NCBI GenBank assembly: GCA_963669315.1
Contig: OY770021.1
Span: 2,852,001-2,916,000, forward strand
Length of the DNA: 64,000 nucleotides
From: SZUA-547 sp963669315
Lineage (GTDB): Bacteria > Pseudomonadota > Alphaproteobacteria > Rhodobacterales > Rhodobacteraceae
Direction: 5' to 3'
The translations under genes and the position numbers were made by a program. Within the stretch, counting starts at the first letter, position 1, and the number at the start of each line of letters is the position of its first letter. Positions 9,901 through 17,103 of the stretch are shown one piece after another. A model generated the notes under the pieces. It was given only the letters and a program-made list of their open reading frames with translations, was not told the origin of the DNA and searched no databases.

Positions 9901-10433
9901 GCCGCCTGTCGCCGCTGATGGAGGCGCGCGTCGAGCCGGTCGATGGCGTCGCGGAAGGGGGGGGCCTCTATGTGCGCGGGCCGAATGTGATGCTCGGCTA
10001 CCTGAGAGCGGACAATCCCGGCGTTCTGGTCCCGCCCCCCGATGGCTGGCACGACACGGGCGATATCGTCTCAATCGACGAGGACGGCTTCATCACCATT
10101 CAGGGCCGGGCCAAGCGCTTCGCCAAGCTTGGCGGCGAGATGGTCTCGTTGGCCGCCGTGGAGGCGCTGGCGCATGAGGTCTGGCCGGACGCAGACACCG
10201 CCTCCGTCGCGACGCCCGACCCGCGCAAGGGAGAGCGGATCGTGTTGGTTACGACGGCCCAAGACGCGGAACGCGACCAAATTCACATGCAGGCGAAAGC
10301 CAAGGGCGCGTCCGAGCTTCTGGTCCCGGCCGAGGTTGTGTTGGTCGACGAGCTGCCAATGCTCGGGTCCGGCAAGACCGATTTTCGCGCCGTCGTGACG
10401 CTGGTCAAAGACCACCTGAGCAAACGGCAATAA
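6945..10433 (+). CDS. Acyl-ACP-phospholipid O-acyltransferase fused to an MFS flippase (LplT-Aas type)
   Basis: A 1162-residue membrane protein with three modules. An MFS transporter of the LplT lysophospholipid-flippase kind covers about residues 35-430 (FFAALNDNFVKAALVFLILF). A PlsC-type acyltransferase covers about 450-640, with NHVSLLD (HX4D) and FPEGRISVTG. An AMP-forming acyl-ACP synthetase covers about 675-1160, with ILFTSGSEGAPKGVVLSHRN and an adenylation motif near DGWHDTGD. Together they would import lysophospholipids, activate fatty acids on ACP and re-acylate the lipid. ATG 6945 is chosen for AAAGG (6932-6936); ATG 6924 is embedded in an operator. The facing TetR gene and operators indicate local repression. 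Lipid substrate is inferred from the E. coli LplT/Aas pair. Confidence 0.9.
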   Translation: MKLKRGENMPPKLTDFAPATAETDFSRTHMGQKMTQNMLTSRRFLPLFLCQFFAALNDNFVKAALVFLILFSADLAQGPALVSVAGAVFIAPYFILSALGGQIADKFDKAMLARRLKLFEIVVALIAAAGFALNSVPLLMTALAMTGALSALFSPVKYSILPEQLGAHELTAGNAMFEGATFAAILLGAAVGGVLSEAVAPVIVSTAMVAIALASYGFACLIPSSASGAPQLTVDRNPMTSTMRIVRSVRKTPRLWTGAVIVSWFWLLGAVMLSIIPSIVKDVFGGAQELVSACLALFVFGIGAGSFLAAQASQRRPNLGVVPLAAFAMAAFGLDLALQVSRAPAGMAMSAMDLLTTSEGRRLAVDLFGLAASGGLFVVPSFAAVQSWAAPDQRARVVAAVNIVSAAFMAAAGLAVAAAQAMGAAFDSLLRVLVIGNLAAIVLVLKAWGREVMRDLGAAVFRVLFRVKVKGMENLPEAGEPVIIAPNHVSLLDGPLLRCFLPIDPTFAVHAGWADKWWMRLLLSGLAHQKVDFSQPATAMRLVRIVKSGEPLVIFPEGRISVTGQLMKVYDGVAMIAEKTGAHVVPVRIDGAERSVLSYLRQGQVRKALFPRITVTIEEPVLLTARVAAQGKQVRRSATRALQDAMTETAVRSMFHEGTLFEALSDAMTTRDAGKPIVEDAMGAQLTYRQLIRAAQVLGRKLEPLAKERENVGVMLPNSAGAAVTFFALQSIARVPAMLNFTAGAASLESCCRAAEVRTVLTSRAFIEKAQLDDVIEQISRDRQIIYLEDVKESVTLTDKIHGLIRGSAPRVAQQPDDPAVILFTSGSEGAPKGVVLSHRNLLTNVAQSLMRVDVNGEDKVFNVLPVFHSFGLTAGLVMPLLAGVPVFLYPSPLHYRIVPELIYQSNATILFGTNTFLAGYARTAHAYDFRALRLVLAGAEPVRAETRALYMERFGVRILEGYGVTETAPVLALNTPLENRAGTVGRLSPLMEARVEPVDGVAEGGGLYVRGPNVMLGYLRADNPGVLVPPPDGWHDTGDIVSIDEDGFITIQGRAKRFAKLGGEMVSLAAVEALAHEVWPDADTASVATPDPRKGERIVLVTTAQDAERDQIHMQAKAKGASELLVPAEVVLVDELPMLGSGKTDFRAVVTLVKDHLSKRQ

Positions 10434-10487
10434 GCTCTCTGGCGTCGTTATGACGGGCGGGCTCTCATCAAAGAGAGGATTAGTAAC

Positions 10488-13277
10488 ATGGAGATTCTCC
10501 TGGGCGCCGTGGTTCTCATTCTTTTGGCGCATCTGTTGATCACGCCGGTGGCGCTAATTTTCTGGAATCGAAGTCTCAAACTGGAGATCGAGCAACAGGA
10601 TCTCCGCATCACCCATCAAAGGGCGCGGATCTCGGGGCTCGAGCGCAAGGTCGCGGCCTTTGGCGAGCAGGCGGCGCCTGAGGCCGATGCGCCGCCCCAG
10701 CCCCCGGTCGATCAAGAAACCGAAGTGGGCGAAGGTGCGCCGGACGCGGATATCCCGGATTTGGATAAGCCTGAGGAGCCGCCCTCCGAACCAGTGGCGG
10801 AGGACGCCACGCCGATCCCGGTCATCAAGCGCGATGAGTCGAAAGACGAAGCGCCGCCTGCAAAGACCGAGAGCCTTGAGGAGCGTCTGGAGAAAACCCT
10901 GGCCTCCAGCTGGATGATCTGGCTGGGCGCGGTGACCATCGGACTGGGCGTGGTGTTCCTGTTCACCTACGCCATCGAGCAAGGCTGGATGGGACCTGCG
11001 ACGCGGGTCGTCCTGGGCGGGTTATTCGGCGCCGCGCTGATCGCTGCTGGCGAATGGGCGCGGCGTCATTCCTTCGTGGTGGTGGAGCGGGTCATCGGCC
11101 CGGATTATGTGCCGCCCGCACTGGTCGCGTCCGGCGTCTTCGCGCTCTATGTCAGCACGTTCGCGGCGCATGCCCTATACGGCCTGATCGGCGTGGTCGT
11201 GTCGTTCATCGCTCTTGCGGCGATCAGCTTCGCGGGTCTTCTGCTCGCGCTCAGGCATGGCGCATTCGTGGCGATCATGGCGCTCGGCGGCGGCTATCTG
11301 GTTCCGGCGCTGATTTCCGCCGGGCCACCTGCCGCCGCGCCGGTCTTTCTCTATCTCTTCGTGCTGACCGCCGCTTGCCTCGCGCTGATGATGTATCGCA
11401 AATGGTGGTTCCTGGCCTACGCGACGCTGATCGGCGCGCTTGGCTGGCCGCTGGTCTGGCTGTTCGGCCCCTGGGTGCTGGCCGATCAAGGGGTGCTCGG
11501 CGCATATGTCGTCGGGGTTGGCGCGCTGTTCGCTCTCTTCAGCACGAACCTGCCGATCAAGGCGCCTCAAACGCCTGCGCTGGCGTGGCTCGCGCGCATG
11601 CTGACCAACACGTCGGGGCTTGGATTCGTATTGAGCGGCGCGCTCGTCGTCCTTTTAGCGATCGCTGCTGACTACAATGAGGCCGCCTTTGTATTCCTTG
11701 GCCTGTTCGCGGTCATGGGGCTCGCATTCGGTTTTCGCCGCAAAGCCTATGAGAGCCTCGCCGTCGCCGCGATCCTTGTGGTGGCTGTGGGCGTCTTCCT
11801 GTGGCCGCAGCCTGTGACCGTTTCGATCCCAGAGGAGCTTCAGCGCCTCGGCGTCGACAGCTATGCGACCGCGTTCGGGCCGTTCATCATGCCGCCCGAG
11901 TTCCTGATCTTCGCGCGCTCTCTGGTGGTTTTCGCGGTCGGCGCCGGTCTGGGGTGCCTCGCCGCGCTGCGGTCCGCCGACACGCCGCCGGTCTGGAGCG
12001 CCATCGCCGCCGGCGCGCCGATCTATTTCTTCGTAATCGGCTACTGGCGCATCGGCGGGTTCGAGGTCGATGTTTCCTGGGCGTCGATTTCGCTTGGCAT
12101 TGCCGCGTTCAACCTCGCTGCGGCGGCCTACGCCCGGCGCGTCCTCTCTGGCCGCACCAGCGATATTTGCGTCGGCTTCTTCGCCACAGGCTGCACGACC
12201 GCGCTTGCGTTGACATTCACCTGCCTGCTGCGAGAGGCGTGGCTGACGGTCGCGATCTCGGTCGAGGTGCTGGCGCTGGCGTGGATCTGGTCCGAACTTC
12301 GGGTCCGCGAAATTCGCGCTGTGATCTATGCCGCGATCTCCGTAGTCGCCATCCGCCTTATCCTCAATCACAACATTCTGGATTACACCGGCGAAGGCTT
12401 CTGGGCGTTCAACTGGGTGCTCTATGGTTACGGTGTTCCTGCGCTGGCCTTCTATCTGGCCAGCCGGTTCCTGGGCGACCCGATCCGCGATCCGTTGTCC
12501 GCACTCTGCCAGATCGGGGCGATCGCTTTCGCCTTCCTGATGGTGGCGCTGCAATTGCGGATCTGGACGACGGGCGCGATCTCTGGCGCGCACTACGACC
12601 TGCTCGACCAGTCGGTGCAGACAGTGTGGTGGATCATCGCCGCCGGGCTTTTGCTTCGGCGAGAGCTGGACGAGAAGCTGCCGCAAGTGTGGTTCGGCGG
12701 CGTGTTCCTGCTGCTGTTGGCCGGGGTGCAGATCGTGTTCGGCCACATCCTCTGGAACAATCCGCTCTGGTCCCATGAGCCGGTTGGATCATGGCCGCTG
12801 CTGAATCTGCTGGGCGTCGCCTATCTGCTGCCTGCGATCCTGCTTTGCGTGATCGGACGCGTTGACGGCTTCATGCTCTCGCGCCGGGTTCGCGAGCCTC
12901 TCCTCATCGCGGCGGGCGTGCTGGTGTTCATCTATGTCACTCTGGAAGTGCGGCGGGCGTTCCTGGGCGGCGATCTGGGGCTGTCGTTGCGGCTTGGCGT
13001 CAGCGATGCGGAGGCTTACGCCTACTCTGCCGTTTGGCTGGTCTGCGCGCTGGTTCTGCTCGGGATCGGGATTCTTCAGAAATCCAGTTTCTGGCGGTAC
13101 GCGTCGCTTGCGGTGCTGATCGTGACGGTGCTCAAGGTCTTCCTTTACGATATGTCGGACCTGACGGGCCTCTTCCGCGTCGCTTCCTTTCTGGGGCTGG
13201 GTCTGACGCTTATTGGCATCGGCTTTGTCTATCAGCGTCTGGTATTTCGATTAGGGGAGGCCGCAGGCGAACGATGA
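10488..13277 (+). CDS. DUF2339-type polytopic membrane protein
   Basis: A 929-residue protein. It has an N-terminal anchor (residues 1-24), a short coiled-coil region, an acidic Pro/Glu/Asp-rich linker (about 60-135) and then about two dozen hydrophobic helices to the C-terminus. The motif LASSWMIWLGAVTIGLGVVF at the start of the membrane core and repeated GxxxG-rich helices match the DUF2339 family, for which I know no established function. ATG 10488 follows AGAGGA with good spacing. It lies 54 bases after the acyltransferase fusion and may share its transcript, which would hint at an envelope role. That link is only positional. Confidence 0.82.
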   Translation: MEILLGAVVLILLAHLLITPVALIFWNRSLKLEIEQQDLRITHQRARISGLERKVAAFGEQAAPEADAPPQPPVDQETEVGEGAPDADIPDLDKPEEPPSEPVAEDATPIPVIKRDESKDEAPPAKTESLEERLEKTLASSWMIWLGAVTIGLGVVFLFTYAIEQGWMGPATRVVLGGLFGAALIAAGEWARRHSFVVVERVIGPDYVPPALVASGVFALYVSTFAAHALYGLIGVVVSFIALAAISFAGLLLALRHGAFVAIMALGGGYLVPALISAGPPAAAPVFLYLFVLTAACLALMMYRKWWFLAYATLIGALGWPLVWLFGPWVLADQGVLGAYVVGVGALFALFSTNLPIKAPQTPALAWLARMLTNTSGLGFVLSGALVVLLAIAADYNEAAFVFLGLFAVMGLAFGFRRKAYESLAVAAILVVAVGVFLWPQPVTVSIPEELQRLGVDSYATAFGPFIMPPEFLIFARSLVVFAVGAGLGCLAALRSADTPPVWSAIAAGAPIYFFVIGYWRIGGFEVDVSWASISLGIAAFNLAAAAYARRVLSGRTSDICVGFFATGCTTALALTFTCLLREAWLTVAISVEVLALAWIWSELRVREIRAVIYAAISVVAIRLILNHNILDYTGEGFWAFNWVLYGYGVPALAFYLASRFLGDPIRDPLSALCQIGAIAFAFLMVALQLRIWTTGAISGAHYDLLDQSVQTVWWIIAAGLLLRRELDEKLPQVWFGGVFLLLLAGVQIVFGHILWNNPLWSHEPVGSWPLLNLLGVAYLLPAILLCVIGRVDGFMLSRRVREPLLIAAGVLVFIYVTLEVRRAFLGGDLGLSLRLGVSDAEAYAYSAVWLVCALVLLGIGILQKSSFWRYASLAVLIVTVLKVFLYDMSDLTGLFRVASFLGLGLTLIGIGFVYQRLVFRLGEAAGER

Positions 13278-13355
13278 TGGTGGTTCGGCGGCGCGATTGA
13301 GCTATGATTTTGATTTCAAGCGCCGCCGAAGCGGCGCAACGATGGAACCACAGCC

Positions 13356-14552
13356 ATGAAATCCGAGCGTCCGAAATTCGAAAAGTCGTTCACACAGCAA
13401 AGCGCGCTGCCGGCGGACGCGATTGAGGCGGCGTTGCAGGTGCTGAACGGCGCGCGGCTGCATCGATATGGCGATAGCCACGGCGCAGTCGCCAAGCTGG
13501 AGCGTGAATTCGCCGATTGGCAGGGTGCCGAATATTGTCTGGCCTGCGCATCCGGCGGTCAGGCGCTGCAAATCGCCATGCGAGCGCAGGGCGTGGCGCA
13601 TGGCGACCCGGTTCTGACCAACGGATTCACGCTCGCCCCGGTGCCCGGCGCAATACGAGCAGTGGGCGGCGACCCGGTTCTGGCCGAGATCACTGACGAT
13701 CTGATCATCGATTGCGATGATCTCGCGATGAAGGCCCGGTCGTCCGGCGCGCGGGTTTTGGCGCTCTCCCACATGCGGGGGCACGTCGCCAATATGGATC
13801 GGATCGCCGAGATCTGCTCTGAGTTCGGCATCACCCTGATCGAGGATTGCGCGCATACGATGGGCGCCACCTATCGTGGGAGAAAAAGCGGTAATTTCGG
13901 TGCGGCCGGGTGCTTCTCCTCGCAAACTTACAAGCACCTGAACTCAGGCGAGGGCGGGTTCGTCACGACAGACGATCCGGCGTTTATGGCGCGTGCGATC
14001 ATCCTGTCCGGGTCGTATATGAACTTCGATCGGCACGGCGCCGCTCCGGATGCGTCATATTTTGCGGACGCCAAATATGACTGCCCGAACATGTCGGCCC
14101 GCATGGACAATCTTCGCGCGGCGATACTGTCGCCTCAGCTTGCGGAGTTGGACCAGGCGATCGAGGGGTGGAACGCGCGTTGCGCGATCTTTGAGGATGC
14201 GCTTGCTCCGCTAGCGCCAGCCGTTGTTCTGCCCCAGCCGATAACGGGGGCGGTTCGGGTTGGAAGCTCGCTCCAATTTCGGACTCCCGGCTTATCCGTC
14301 GAGGGCTGCCTCGATTTGTTGGAGAGGCTCGGCGCGCGCGGCGTCGAAGTGAAGTGGTTCGGCCGGGATGAACCATCCGGTTTCACGTCGTCGCATCACC
14401 ATTGGCGATATGTCGATAGTCAGGCGCTGCCTGAAACCGACCGAATTCTCAGCGGGCTTTTCGATTTGCGCATTCCGCTGAGTTTCAGCCTTGAGGACTG
14501 CACGGTATTGGGGCGGATCCTAGCTGAAGAACTGAGCGACATTCCATCTTAG
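13356..14552 (+). CDS. DegT/DnrJ/EryC1/StrS-type PLP aminotransferase
   Basis: A 398-residue fold-type I PLP enzyme of the sugar-aminotransferase family, cytoplasmic. The Asp contacting the PLP ring is in LIEDCAHTMGATY. The Schiff-base lysine is Lys193 in SSQTYKHLNSGEGGF, the family hallmark. Homologues make amino sugars for antibiotics, O-antigen or capsule from keto-sugar nucleotides. No sugar-nucleotide genes adjoin it, so the substrate is unknown. It sits 78 bases after the DUF2339 gene and is followed by a long inverted repeat (14552-14604), so transcription may end there. RBS evidence is weak (GGAACC), but the start agrees with the usual family N-terminus. Confidence 0.85.
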   Translation: MKSERPKFEKSFTQQSALPADAIEAALQVLNGARLHRYGDSHGAVAKLEREFADWQGAEYCLACASGGQALQIAMRAQGVAHGDPVLTNGFTLAPVPGAIRAVGGDPVLAEITDDLIIDCDDLAMKARSSGARVLALSHMRGHVANMDRIAEICSEFGITLIEDCAHTMGATYRGRKSGNFGAAGCFSSQTYKHLNSGEGGFVTTDDPAFMARAIILSGSYMNFDRHGAAPDASYFADAKYDCPNMSARMDNLRAAILSPQLAELDQAIEGWNARCAIFEDALAPLAPAVVLPQPITGAVRVGSSLQFRTPGLSVEGCLDLLERLGARGVEVKWFGRDEPSGFTSSHHHWRYVDSQALPETDRILSGLFDLRIPLSFSLEDCTVLGRILAEELSDIPS

Positions 14553-14604
14553 GCCGCCCATCAGGGCCTCTGCAAACAAGGGTTGTAGGCGAGGTGGGGC
14601 GGCC
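14552..14604 (+). terminator. Long inverted repeat ahead of the methyl-catabolism genes
   Basis: GGCCGCCC (14552-14559) pairs perfectly with GGGCGGCC (14597-14604), and an inner CCTC/GAGG pair can extend the stem. There is no U-tract. It overlaps the aminotransferase stop codon and lies 116 bases ahead of the next gene, so it may be a factor-dependent terminator or a structured leader. Confidence 0.45.
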
Positions 14605-14719
14605 GCAGTTCCGCATGGCGCATTTTTTACATTTTTCGTCGTCCGCAGGACAACGCGCCCATTCCCTGCGCCGCATTATCAGAGTCGTGAAATGCGATGC
14701 AGCAGAGGCGGACGACCCG

Positions 14720-16114
14720 ATGAATATTGCAGGATCTACTGGCGCGGAGCGAGAGAGAGTTGTCGATATCGAAACTGGAGATTCTTCTGTGGGCGCGTCC
14801 GACTCATCGCAGGGGCAAGCGCTGTCCGTAGATCAGTCCGATCGCCGGGTGCCGATCAACTTGCGTCAATCCGGAAGAACGCCGGTGGAAATGCTGATCT
14901 CCACGCGCGTGCGTAAATCACCCTACTGGCACCTGTCGCATAAAGCCGGGTGCTGGCGCGCGACGATCTATAACCGCATTTATCATCCGCGCGGCTATGT
15001 CCGGCCCGAAGATGGCGGCGCAATGGTCGAATATGATGCGCTGGTCAATCACGTCACAATGTGGAACGTGGCTGTCGAGCGGCAAATTCAGGTCAAGGGT
15101 CCGGACGCCGAGGCGTTCGTAAACTATGTCATAACACGTGACGCCACGCGCATCGAGCCTATGCACGGGAAATACGTGATCCTCTGCAATGAAGAAGGCG
15201 GCATTCTGAACGACCCGGTGCTGCTTCGAATCGCAGAGGACGAGTTCTGGTTTTCACTGTCTGACAGCGACATTGAATGGTGGCTGCGCGGCGTCAATAT
15301 CGGCAAGGGCTATGACGTTTCAATCGCCGAAGTAGACGTGTCGCCAGTGCAGATACAGGGCCCGAAATCTGAGGATTTGATGGCTGACCTCGTTGGTGAT
15401 GCGGTGCGGAATATTCCGTTCTACGGGCTGATGCAGGCGAAAGTGGGTGGCCGAGACGTGATCATCTCGCAATCAGGCTTTTCCGGCGAAAAGGGATATG
15501 AGATCTATCTCTATGACTCGACGGTTTACGCCGAGGACATGTGGAACGCCGTGCTAGAGGCGGGCGTGCGGCATAACCTGATGGTTATCGCGCCGGCCCA
15601 TCACCGCCGCATCGCCGCGGGTATCCTTTCCTGGGGGCAGGACCTGGATCAGGAGACCCTGCCGTTCCAGTGCAATCTTGCCTATCAGGTGCCGCGCAAA
15701 AAGCAGGCCGACTATATTGGCAAAGATCGGCTGGAAGCGGTGCGCGGTCAGATCGAGGCTGGCGCGCCGCCGTTCAAGATGACCATGATCGGAATCACGT
15801 TCGGTGGCCTGCCGGTCACCGATTACGCACCTGATTTCTGGTTGATCACCGGCGTGGATGGTGGAGATCCAATCGGCTATGTCACCTCGCCATGGTACTC
15901 GCCTGAACTCGAGACGAACATCGCGCTTGCACATGTACCAATCGAACAGAGTTCTATCGGGACGAAGCTCACTGTTCTGTTGCCTGATGAATACGCCACG
16001 GGTGATCCGAGCGTGGGCGTGCCGGCGGAAGTCGTCGATGTGCCGTTCCGGCCATCTGTCAATCCGAATGCGCGGGAAGTCGCCAAAAGCGAAGGCCGCG
16101 ACACCGCGTATTGA
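14720..16114 (+). CDS. GcvT-family tetrahydrofolate-dependent methyltransferase/demethylase (LigM/DmdA-like)
   Basis: A 464-residue protein with the aminomethyltransferase fold: VKGPDAEAFVNYVITRD, then VQIQGPKSEDLMADLV, then FSGEKGYEIYL, and a C-terminal barrel with GYVTSPWYSPELETNIALAH. Relatives include the glycine-cleavage T-protein, DMSP demethylase DmdA and vanillate demethylase LigM, which move a methyl or methylene group onto tetrahydrofolate in the cytoplasm. The immediate MetF-like neighbour (30-base gap) repeats the ligM-metF pairing. ATG 14720 follows AGAGGCGG; GTG 14789 (GGAGA upstream) is an equally good start and would remove a Ser/Asp-rich extension. The downstream dimethylglycine and sarcosine genes suggest a methylated amine substrate such as glycine betaine. 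That is inference. Confidence 0.8.
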   Translation: MNIAGSTGAERERVVDIETGDSSVGASDSSQGQALSVDQSDRRVPINLRQSGRTPVEMLISTRVRKSPYWHLSHKAGCWRATIYNRIYHPRGYVRPEDGGAMVEYDALVNHVTMWNVAVERQIQVKGPDAEAFVNYVITRDATRIEPMHGKYVILCNEEGGILNDPVLLRIAEDEFWFSLSDSDIEWWLRGVNIGKGYDVSIAEVDVSPVQIQGPKSEDLMADLVGDAVRNIPFYGLMQAKVGGRDVIISQSGFSGEKGYEIYLYDSTVYAEDMWNAVLEAGVRHNLMVIAPAHHRRIAAGILSWGQDLDQETLPFQCNLAYQVPRKKQADYIGKDRLEAVRGQIEAGAPPFKMTMIGITFGGLPVTDYAPDFWLITGVDGGDPIGYVTSPWYSPELETNIALAHVPIEQSSIGTKLTVLLPDEYATGDPSVGVPAEVVDVPFRPSVNPNAREVAKSEGRDTAY

Positions 16115-16143
16115 GTGGGCGGCAAGTCGGAGGTCGCCTATAG

Positions 16144-17046
16144 ATGGGCCTAATGGAGGATCTTCCTTACAACGCAGCGACGTCGCTGACGGTGAAGCGC
16201 GCGTTAAAGGATCTGTTGGCGGACGTCTCTATTGAGGCGACGCCGCGGCAGATCGAGGGGAACGGTCGCTTGTCGGCGCCGGAATGGAAGGGCATGCGGG
16301 TCTATGTGCCAATGCTGCCCGGCGCAGCGCTGCTGGATTCGCTGGAAAGTTGCCGCCATTTGAAGGCGCTCGGACTGCGGCCCGTTCCGCATCTAGCGGC
16401 GCGCGCGATTGCAGGCCCCGCCGAGTTGGACGACGCGCTACCCGGATTTGTGGAGGCCGGTGTAGACGCCATGTTGCTGATCGCCGGCGATATGTCGGAT
16501 TCGGCCGGCCCCTATGAAAGCGTGGCGGAACTGCTCGAGTCCGGCTTGTTGGCGCATAACGGGATCCACAAGCTTGGCGTCGCCGGACATCCTGACGGTC
16601 ATCCGATCGCCGACGAGCGTGAACTTGACCAAGCGCTTCGCGCGAAAGCGGAGTACGGGCGCGTTACCGGAACGGATATGTGGGTGGTCACCCAGTTCTT
16701 GTTTGAGGCTGCGCCGCTCATCGCGTGGGAAGGCAGGCTGAAGGCGGTGGCGGTGAACCTTCCGGTCAGGGTCGGCCTTCCCGGCCCGTCTTCGATCCGT
16801 GCTCTGATGTCATACGCCATGCGGTGCGGCGTGGGCGGGTCAGCTCGGGCGCTGATCCACAGGCCGGAGGTAATGAAAATGCTGGGACGCTGGCGCCCGG
16901 ACGGCTTGCTGCGCGATATCGCAGCCGGGTGCGCCGATCGGGGAGAGAGCCAGATTCAAGGAATCCATGTCTATCCGTTTGGCGGGCTGAAGGCGTCGCT
17001 GGATTGGATTTCAGGCGTGCGAGCAGCCGTCAGCGAGGCGGAGTAG
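16144..17046 (+). CDS. Methylenetetrahydrofolate reductase-like protein (MetF family)
   Basis: A 300-residue TIM-barrel flavoprotein of the MetF family, interconverting 5-methyl-THF and 5,10-methylene-THF. Recognisable parts are LGLRPVPHLAARAIAG (strand-2 His region), AGVDAMLLIAGDMSDSAGPY, KLGVAGHPDGHP and VTQFLFEAAPLIAW (the folate-contact QF/LF region of MetF). It lies between the GcvT-like gene and the dimethylglycine-dehydrogenase-like gene, so it probably runs in the oxidative direction, recycling methyl-THF formed by demethylation. GGAGG lies 11 bases before ATG 16144, and ATG 16153 is a possible alternative start. The housekeeping methionine-pathway role is less likely given the context. 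Confidence 0.85.
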   Translation: MGLMEDLPYNAATSLTVKRALKDLLADVSIEATPRQIEGNGRLSAPEWKGMRVYVPMLPGAALLDSLESCRHLKALGLRPVPHLAARAIAGPAELDDALPGFVEAGVDAMLLIAGDMSDSAGPYESVAELLESGLLAHNGIHKLGVAGHPDGHPIADERELDQALRAKAEYGRVTGTDMWVVTQFLFEAAPLIAWEGRLKAVAVNLPVRVGLPGPSSIRALMSYAMRCGVGGSARALIHRPEVMKMLGRWRPDGLLRDIAAGCADRGESQIQGIHVYPFGGLKASLDWISGVRAAVSEAE

Positions 17047-17103
17047 CTCAGGACGGCCAGCGATACATGACCCCGAATGGTCAGTGGCGAGAGGAGCGAC
17101 ACG

